Shown here: piece after piece, positions 54,136 to 61,200 of the stretch
Position numbering within the stretch: position 1 is the stretch's first letter
Layout of the letters: each line of letters opens with the position of its first letter
Origin: JANXLS01 sp037129555
GTDB taxonomy: Bacteria > Planctomycetota > SZUA-567 > H5-PLA8
NCBI GenBank assembly: GCA_037129555.1
Contig: JBAXUS010000001.1
Location: 33,725 to 97,724 of the forward strand
DNA length: 64,000 nucleotides
Direction: 5' to 3'
The notes under the pieces: model-generated
Seen by the model: the letters and a program-made list of their open reading frames with translations, nothing else
The model's database searches: none
Told to the model about the DNA's origin: nothing
Translations under genes and position numbers: made by a program

Positions 54136-55866
54136 TTACTTGGCCGGCGTGGCTGCTGCTGCGGCGGCTTCGGCTTCGGCTTTCGCCTTGGTTTCAGCTT
54201 CCAATTCCGCCATGCCTGAACCCGGGTTCGTGCGGAGGCTGAGGCCGATCTTGCGTTCGTTCGGATCGACGTTCAACACGCGCAGTTCCAGCTTCTGGTT
54301 CGGCTTCACCACATCTTCCGGCTTTTCGACTTTTTCGTCGGACATTTCGGAGATGTGCAACAGGCCTTCGAGGTCCTTGTCGATTTCGACAAACGCGCCG
54401 AAGCTCGTGAGCTTCGTCACTTCGCCGCTGACCTTGTCGCCAGCCTTGAAGCGGCTGGGGATGTCGGTCGCCCACGGATCGTTGGCCAACTGCTTCAGGC
54501 CCAGCGCAACCCGCTTGCGTTCTTTGTCGACACTGAGAACCACCGCTTCCACTTCGTCGCCCTTCTTCAAGAGCGCGCTCGGATGCGTGACCTTCTTCGT
54601 CCAGCTCATGTCGGACACGTGCAGCAAGCCGTCGATGCCTTCTTCCAACTCGACAAACGCGCCGTACGTCGTCATGTTGCGGACCTTGCCCTTGATCTTC
54701 GTGCCGGCCGGGTAGCGCTCTTCGACGTTCGTCCACGGATTGGCTTCGGCCTGCTTCATGCCCAGGCTGATTTCCTGCTTTTCCGGGTTGATGTCGAGAA
54801 CCACCACTTCAACCTGCTGCTGCAACGTCACGATATCGTTGGGGTGCTGAATGCTGCGCGTCCAGGACATTTCGCTGATGTGAACGAGGCCTTCGACGCC
54901 CGGTTCCAACTTGACGAATGCACCGTACGGCATGATGTTGACGATTTCGCCCTTGACCTTGCTGCCGATAGGGTACTTCGTCGGAGCGGCCTGCCACGGG
55001 TTCTGGCTGAGTTGCTTGAGACCCAACGAAATGCGTTCGCGGACGGGATCGAAGTCGAGAACCTTCACTTCGATCATCTGATCGACCTTGAGCATTTCGC
55101 TCGGGTGCTGAATGCGGCCCCAGCTCATGTCCGTGATGTGCAACAAGCCGTCGATACCACCGAGGTCGATGAACGCACCGAATTCCGTGATGTTCTTGAC
55201 GACGCCACGGCGCACTTCGCCGCGCTGAATGCTGCCCAGCAAATCCTTCTTCATCTTGTCGCGTTCTTCTTCGAGCATCTTGCGGCGCGAGAGAACAATG
55301 TTGCGGCGTTCTTCGTCGATCTTGATGATCTTACATTCGAGATCGCGGCCAATCCAGTCGCCCGGATCGCCCACGCGGCGCACGTCGATCTGGCTCGCCG
55401 GCAAAAATACATGCACGCCGATGTCGATCAACAAGCCACCCTTGATCTTGCGAACGGCCTTGCCCTTGACCACGTCGCCGACCTTGTAGGCCTGCATGAC
55501 GCGTTCCCAACCGCGAATCCGATCCGCCTTCTTCTTGGAAAGAACGACGAGACCCGACGCGTCTTCGATCTGATCGAGGTACACTTCGAGTTCCACACCC
55601 GGTTCGATGTCTTCCAAACCGTATTCGAATTCCGACTTCGGAATGAAACCTTCCGACTTGTAGCCGATGTCGACGACAATGTCATCGCCAGCGATGCGGA
55701 CGACGCGGCCCTTGAGAATCGCGCCCTGGGCGAAATTCGCAGCCGAATCGATCACAGCATTATTCGAACCATCCGTCGCATTGAAATCCTTCATTGCGGC
55801 TTCGATTTCGGCATCCAAATCCTTCTGGGACAAGCCGCAATCCAACGTACTAAACCGTTTGACCAT
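54136..55866 (-). CDS. rpsA: Small-subunit ribosomal protein bS1
   Basis: A 576-residue S1 with six OB-fold (S1) domains, starting after a 45-residue acidic N-terminus (GAILKGRVVRIAGDDIVVDIGYKSEGFIPKSEF). Domains 3 to 6 carry the clear repeat KGxVxNxxxxGAFVxLxxGxxGLLHxSxMSW. It binds mRNA and helps start translation of structured leaders. The C-terminus is an Ala/Glu/Lys-rich tail (LEAETKAKAEAEAAAAAATPAK). Length and domain number match the standard family. Confidence 0.97.
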   Translation of the reverse strand: MVKRFSTLDCGLSQKDLDAEIEAAMKDFNATDGSNNAVIDSAANFAQGAILKGRVVRIAGDDIVVDIGYKSEGFIPKSEFEYGLEDIEPGVELEVYLDQIEDASGLVVLSKKKADRIRGWERVMQAYKVGDVVKGKAVRKIKGGLLIDIGVHVFLPASQIDVRRVGDPGDWIGRDLECKIIKIDEERRNIVLSRRKMLEEERDKMKKDLLGSIQRGEVRRGVVKNITEFGAFIDLGGIDGLLHITDMSWGRIQHPSEMLKVDQMIEVKVLDFDPVRERISLGLKQLSQNPWQAAPTKYPIGSKVKGEIVNIMPYGAFVKLEPGVEGLVHISEMSWTRSIQHPNDIVTLQQQVEVVVLDINPEKQEISLGMKQAEANPWTNVEERYPAGTKIKGKVRNMTTYGAFVELEEGIDGLLHVSDMSWTKKVTHPSALLKKGDEVEAVVLSVDKERKRVALGLKQLANDPWATDIPSRFKAGDKVSGEVTKLTSFGAFVEIDKDLEGLLHISEMSDEKVEKPEDVVKPNQKLELRVLNVDPNERKIGLSLRTNPGSGMAELEAETKAKAEAEAAAAAATPAK

Positions 55867-56259
55867 TTTTTAACGAACCATCTTTCTATGCTTAAGCTAA
55901 AGAGTACACGTAGCCCAAGACCAATTGAAAAAAGTAAAAATGCCCACCCCGCACCGACGCATTGCCGACGCAAAAAGAATGAGACATCACAGAGTGATTA
56001 TAGTACCGCATCCCACCCCAAAACGCAACCCCTAAAAAAATAAGCGGGTTAAACGAGTCGTGTCCAAAAGTCGCGTGCCACTGGCAGGTACCCCTGCCAG
56101 TGCCCCCGATCACCCGACCTCGCAATCCTCACTATTCGTCCCTTCCGCCCTTTTCGTGCTCAATTGCTGTTGCCGTTGCTGTTCCCTTAAAAAGCCGTTG
56201 CCGTTTTCGCGTAAATTCGCGTAAATTCGCGGTTAAAAAGCCGTTCGCCGTTCCCTCAA
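55867..56259. other. Region upstream of rpsA with short repeats
   Basis: About 390 bases without a gene. It holds a ten-base-stem hairpin (56079-56102), a tandem GTAAATTCGC pair at 56211-56230, and a direct repeat TTAAAAAGCCGTT at 56187-56199 and 56233-56245. The rpsA promoter must lie here or beyond. Confidence 0.6.
56079..56102. repeat. TACC-loop hairpin
   Basis: Arms CACTGGCAGG (56079-56088) and CCTGCCAGTG (56093-56102) with loop TACC. The same core with a shorter stem is at 15640-15655. Confidence 0.8.
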
Positions 56260-57252
56260 TCAATCCCAAGCCTCATCCCGGAAAGCCCGAATCCCCCGCA
56301 CAGCCTCCTCAACCCCCTTCAACCCCTCGCCAATCCATTCCACCTCATCTTCATCCTTCGCGGTCCCTTCCAACTCCTCCCGAATCAACGCGATCTCCAG
56401 CTGATAAGGCGTCTTCCCATACACCGAAACACAAGCCCGATAAAGCCTTCGATACGAAGCAAACCCCAATTCATTAGCCCACGTATTCGGAGAAAACTCA
56501 GGCCACTTCCTCGACTTTCGCAATTCTCCCCAAACCGCCCAAACCTCTTTTTCCTTTGCAACACAATCACTTTGTGCAATATTCCCCGCATTCCGCTCCT
56601 TCAAAAACCCTCGCACCCCAGCCCGCAACTTCCCTTTCAAACGTTCAGCCCGCACATTATCAATCACCTGAATCAACGAATGCCCCGAAAACTCCTTCAA
56701 GAGTTGCGACAACTTCGAAGGCGGTAATTCCAAATCCCTCGCGACCATCGCCACAGGATCCCAGAACACCGACCGTTCCGATTGATCCGGATCCGCAACA
56801 TGCCGCCCCAAAGCCCGTTTAATCAACAACACGGTCGCCTTATACAGCGCCCGCAACCGCTTCCGCCGCGACTCTTCTGAAAGCTCGATCCCATTTTCAG
56901 CGTCCGGAAAAAGCCCCGAAATCATCACCCACCGAGGTATCGGCCCCGACCGCTTCCTCAAATACGCCGCCATATTCTTCCGGTCGTGCAACTGCTTTCC
57001 GACCAACACCTCCAACTCCAACCCATTATCAATAAAAAGTTGCACATCATCTTCATGCAACCCCAACCGCTTAGCCCACTCCTTCCGCTCATCCCGAACC
57101 CGACACACTTCCTTCCACCGTGCATCATCCGGATCAACCTCATCCGAACGTGACGCCACCGCCGAACGAATCCCATTCGTCCCATCGATCCCATTCAATT
57201 GTTCAGAAAAATCAGTTGTCCGCGAAGCAGGCGTAGCCGCACACCGTTCCAT
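56260..57252 (-). CDS. AraC-type transcriptional regulator with spaced helix-turn-helix pair
   Basis: A 330-residue protein. Two AraC-like helix-turn-helices are visible: VARDLELPPSKLSQLLKEFSGHSLIQVIDNVRAERLKGKLR and, about 75 residues later, TWANELGFASYRRLYRACVSVYGKTPYQLE. In typical AraC/XylS proteins the two are about 50 residues apart, so a spacer has been added here. The N-terminal 130 residues (KEWAKRLGLHEDDVQLFIDNGLELEVLVGKQLHDRKNMAAYL) are helical and of unknown ligand. An open frame continues to 57390; the ATG at 57250-57252 with GAGGGCG upstream is preferred. Confidence 0.78.
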   Translation of the reverse strand: MERCAATPASRTTDFSEQLNGIDGTNGIRSAVASRSDEVDPDDARWKEVCRVRDERKEWAKRLGLHEDDVQLFIDNGLELEVLVGKQLHDRKNMAAYLRKRSGPIPRWVMISGLFPDAENGIELSEESRRKRLRALYKATVLLIKRALGRHVADPDQSERSVFWDPVAMVARDLELPPSKLSQLLKEFSGHSLIQVIDNVRAERLKGKLRAGVRGFLKERNAGNIAQSDCVAKEKEVWAVWGELRKSRKWPEFSPNTWANELGFASYRRLYRACVSVYGKTPYQLEIALIREELEGTAKDEDEVEWIGEGLKGVEEAVRGIRAFRDEAWD

Positions 57253-57790
57253 ATATTTCGCCCTCATGGAAATCCAACCCAACATCAAAAGCCAATTGCA
57301 AGCAATTGACCCTTGATCGGATTCCAAGGACGAAAGCGCAAAAGCGCCACCGTGCCGACCACCCAAAGATGCAATAATTCTACAAAACACAAACCCTAAA
57401 AGTCAAGTCAAAAAATAAATAAATTTTCCCTGCGAGCGCCGTCTCGATGCAAACTACATAAGTTCTCCATGCAAATCGCATAAAGCAATACCATGCATTC
57501 AGCGACGGATTATTTGGTCTGCCGTCTTCAGCCACGGATTCGATCCAGCAGAAATAACCAGCCGTGTCAGCGGCGACACCTTCAATCAATCTTCTTCAAC
57601 TTCCGTGGCGATTTGGGTGTTATCAACGACCACATTGGTTGCGATTGGTTTTACAGTGAGACGTTTTCGGCGTTCGGCGATTAATGTATCGGCATAGGTT
57701 CATTCGAATGTTAATTGCTCTAGAACTTTTTATGAGGGGGACGGTTGGGTTGAACACCCAAACTCAACGAATGATTCAGGCTGCTTGAGA
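57253..57790. other. Gap between the AraC-type gene and the second PqqD-like gene
   Basis: About 540 bases. Open frames on both strands have no family resemblance or ribosome sites. It contains the likely promoter of the AraC-type gene near its left end and the end of the PqqD-like transcript at the right; no terminator hairpin is evident. Confidence 0.5.
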
Positions 57791-58153
57791 TCAACCAGGC
57801 ACGCTGTTTCCGCGCGGACTGGGACGGCGGCGCGGGCCTGAACCCAAGCCGGCGGACTGGTAGTTGAATGGGCTCTGAGCCGTCGAGCGGAACCCCACTA
57901 TTGCGGGGCTGTGCGCACCTCGATTTTTCAACAACCCGAGAGATTCGAACTGTCGGCAGAAGTCCGTGATGTTCCCTTGTCTCTGCCGAAGCAGTCGCGT
58001 CATCTCGGCTATGGAGTGGGTGCCGTCGCAAAGTTTCCAAGCGGCGGCGGCGGCGGTACTCAACGTCCAGCGTGTGCCACTCTTCGTGTCAATCAGCAGT
58101 GCTCCGCCGTCGAGTTCTTCCCACACCACATTTTCACTTTTAGTCCAACGCAT
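57791..58153 (-). CDS. Second PqqD-like small protein
   Basis: A 120-residue protein. Residues 8-75 follow the PqqD pattern: VVWEELDGGALLIDTKSGTRWTLSTAAAAAWKLCDGTHSIAEMTRLLRQRQGNITDFCRQFESLGLL. The last 45 residues are rich in Arg, Ser, Pro and Gly and have no fold I recognise. GAGG is eight bases before the ATG. It starts 49 bases after the stop of the giant C25-protease gene on the same strand, so the two are likely co-transcribed. Related to, but clearly different from, the PqqD-like protein at 34928. Role unknown. Confidence 0.82.
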   Translation of the reverse strand: MRWTKSENVVWEELDGGALLIDTKSGTRWTLSTAAAAAWKLCDGTHSIAEMTRLLRQRQGNITDFCRQFESLGLLKNRGAHSPAIVGFRSTAQSPFNYQSAGLGSGPRRRPSPRGNSVPG

Positions 58154-58202
58154 ATTCAGATCCTCAATTTAGTTTCATTCGATCTTCAGTTGAATGACTT
58201 GA

Positions 58203-61200
58203 TTAAAAAGTTCCCGCCGCATTAGACGATGAGCTGGTTGAAGGTGCCAAAGGCTTGGGTGTAAAAACGGGCATCGCAGGGTCGCCGAACAGCTGCTCGG
58301 TCGTCATCAGGTCTTTGTAGAACGCGCTGCCGGACTGGCTGCCGGCCCACTGCTGCGTCTTCATCAACACACTGCCCCAACGAACGTTTGAATCGGACGT
58401 ATTCTTCAAGAGTTGGTTCATGAACGCGGTTGCCACATCCGAATTCATATACGTCGATGTCCCTATACTTGCAGATATACCACCCTGCGGTTGCGTCAAT
58501 GCTCGGATCGCAATACTCTGGTATCCAGGCACATTCTTGGCCATCCAATTTGCAGTGCAAGTTAGCTGGATAAAGACTGTGTTGCCTGTCCACATCTGCA
58601 CACTTGCCTGATCCAAAATACGCGGGTCCGCCGCGCCCAATCGCGCGGCATTGCCGTGGCCTGAGTAGAGGATGATATCCGCGCCGCCGTTGGCCGCGTC
58701 CTTCATCGCCGCAGTGACTTCAGGCGCAGTGGCACGCGTTCGCGCCAGATAGTTTTCCTGCCATGTAATATCAGGATGATTGGCTTTAATGATGTTATCT
58801 AACTGAGCACCGAAATCAGCGACCACTGGATCTGTTCTATCAGCCACCGCATGCAGCCGAACACCAGACGCCGGGATGCCTTTATAGCTGACAATATGAC
58901 TGACTGAGCCGGATAATTCAGTCGTATTATTCACAGGCAAGCGGCCAATAGCAACTTCAGGGAATCCGCGGCCTAAATCGCCGAATGCGCTGTCGGATGT
59001 AGTCTGCGCCCAGAAGTTCGTCGGAACCAAGAATGCAGGGCACAACGGGTCGATATTTTGACCCTCATAATTGCGATAATCATAGGTTGTTCGTCCGACT
59101 AATAAGAGATAAGTCGGGCGAGCCGAGCGTACGGCATTGCGAATTCCGTACGGACCGAAGCGGCCATAGTTATAGTAATCAAACAGCTGTTCCTGATCCA
59201 CAAATGCACCGCGAATGCCTTCTCTGGAACGCTTGATTAACAGCGGTTGAATACCAGACGCGAATTGTGCAGGGCCGGTAGCCAGATAGGTGCCGTTTAA
59301 TGCGAGCGGCTTAACCTGTCGAGCGCTGATCGACACAGGACTATTTTCCTGGCCGACTGGCACAACAAGATACCTGCCGCTGCCACCAGATTGAGCCATG
59401 AAACGCACCTTTAATGTGCCACCCGATTGCATTTGCGATTCAGTCGGAACTAATGCGGCGCGATCGTCAAAGCGCGCATCAACGACCCACGCGCCACTGG
59501 CTGGTATGTTAGACACTTCGTACAGACTTGCCGTGTTTCCCGCGTTATTGATTTCAACCGGCTTTGAACCGTCCAATCCGCGCGTGTAACTGACATTGAT
59601 TGAATGCAGGAACGCGATCTGTGTATCAAGTCCAGCAATCGTCGGCGTCACCAGACTGACCACATTGTCGCCAGACGTCAACGCGCCAGACGGAATTGTG
59701 AAGGACATCTGGACCATCTTATTTCCACCATCCCACGTCGTCTCGCCGATGGCTTGAGCATTGACAAGCACCTGCATGCCGTGATCCGGGCTAATTCTCT
59801 CGCTGGATGTCAGACTCCAGATATTGACAACCAAGTTAGCGGATCCACTGCATACGTCTGGCAGCTTGATTGTGAAATTCTGCGTACTGCCTTGAGTCAG
59901 GTATTTACTGGAGAACCACGGTTCGAATGAATAGGGTCTCAGACTATAGTCGAAGTAAACATCATGATATTCTGTCTTAATCGTGTTCGATGAAGTAGCA
60001 TTGACAGGCAGCGAACTGGAGAACAATCCGCTTGCCTTTGTCGGAGTTCCTGCGGTCGTCGGCGTATTTGTCTTGCGCAAGAAGAGCGCGTCCTTATCCG
60101 TGTAGTTATCGCTGTATCCCGACGCATAAACCAACAATCCACCCGCGACATTAGCCAACGCATTCATGCTGCGACCTTCGCGCTGAATTGAGACTTGATT
60201 GAGATCATAACCTGCAGGCATGGATGCTTGAGGAATCAGCATCACACCAGCATTTTTATAAACAACCTTCGCAGCTGAATAGCTGGTGCCCTTCGTCACA
60301 CTCCCCGACGAGAACCAGCGCGCACCGATTGTCGGATGCGATATGTCTAGCTTGGCAGCGACGGAAGCAGACCGCGTACCGGCGGGAATATCATGCGCGG
60401 TAACAGTCTGAAGCGTCGGCACACCAGACTGCGCTGGCGTCACGTTGGCTGTTCTCACGGCAGCAAACTGAGCCTCAACGCGTCGAGCCGTCAGCACTCC
60501 GACTTCCATATCGATACTGCTGATCGCCGCATCAATACCCACATCAGACACATCAGCCACTTGGACGCCATCAAGACTGACAACACCTGTAAGCTTGCCG
60601 TAGATTTCGCGAGCACCAAACACGTCGATGCTCTCTAACTGGTATTCATACATACCAACTTCTGCCCAATCTAAATAAGTATACTTCTTTTCATCAGGAT
60701 TGGTGATGCGCCCAGCGATCAACGTGGGATTAACTTTAAACCACTCCGAACTTTCAACCGCCCGTCGGTAAATGTTGAACCCAGCGTTCTGGTATTCAGA
60801 GACGCATGTCCAAGACACATTCACGCCAGCACCTTCGGACTTCGCGGCGAAGTCGGCGACTTTGACGGGGGTGACACCGCCAAAGACCTGAACGGTTACA
60901 ATGTTAGAATTGATGGTTAGAATAATAACTCCATTTTGCGTTGCGACCGTATAGGGACTCAATCCAGACAACGAGATTAGAGGGGAATTGTTGATTGTAA
61001 CATCGGTGAAGGCATTCACTATCGTGCTATTGGGGCAAGACAAGATTGTATAAGTGCCCGTCGTCGCGCTGGTGGCTATGCCCAACGACAGTGTGCCGTT
61101 GGCCAAATTGCAGGAATTTGGCGCGCTGCCGGTGACAAAGAGTGTCTGTGTGCTGGTCGCGGGGTCAGACGTGTTTAGCGCAATTTTGAGTTTGCCGCCC

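Noticed and set aside
57720..58040. 106-codon minus-strand frame overlapping the second PqqD-like gene
   Set aside because: It is out of frame with the conserved PqqD pattern and has no family pattern itself.
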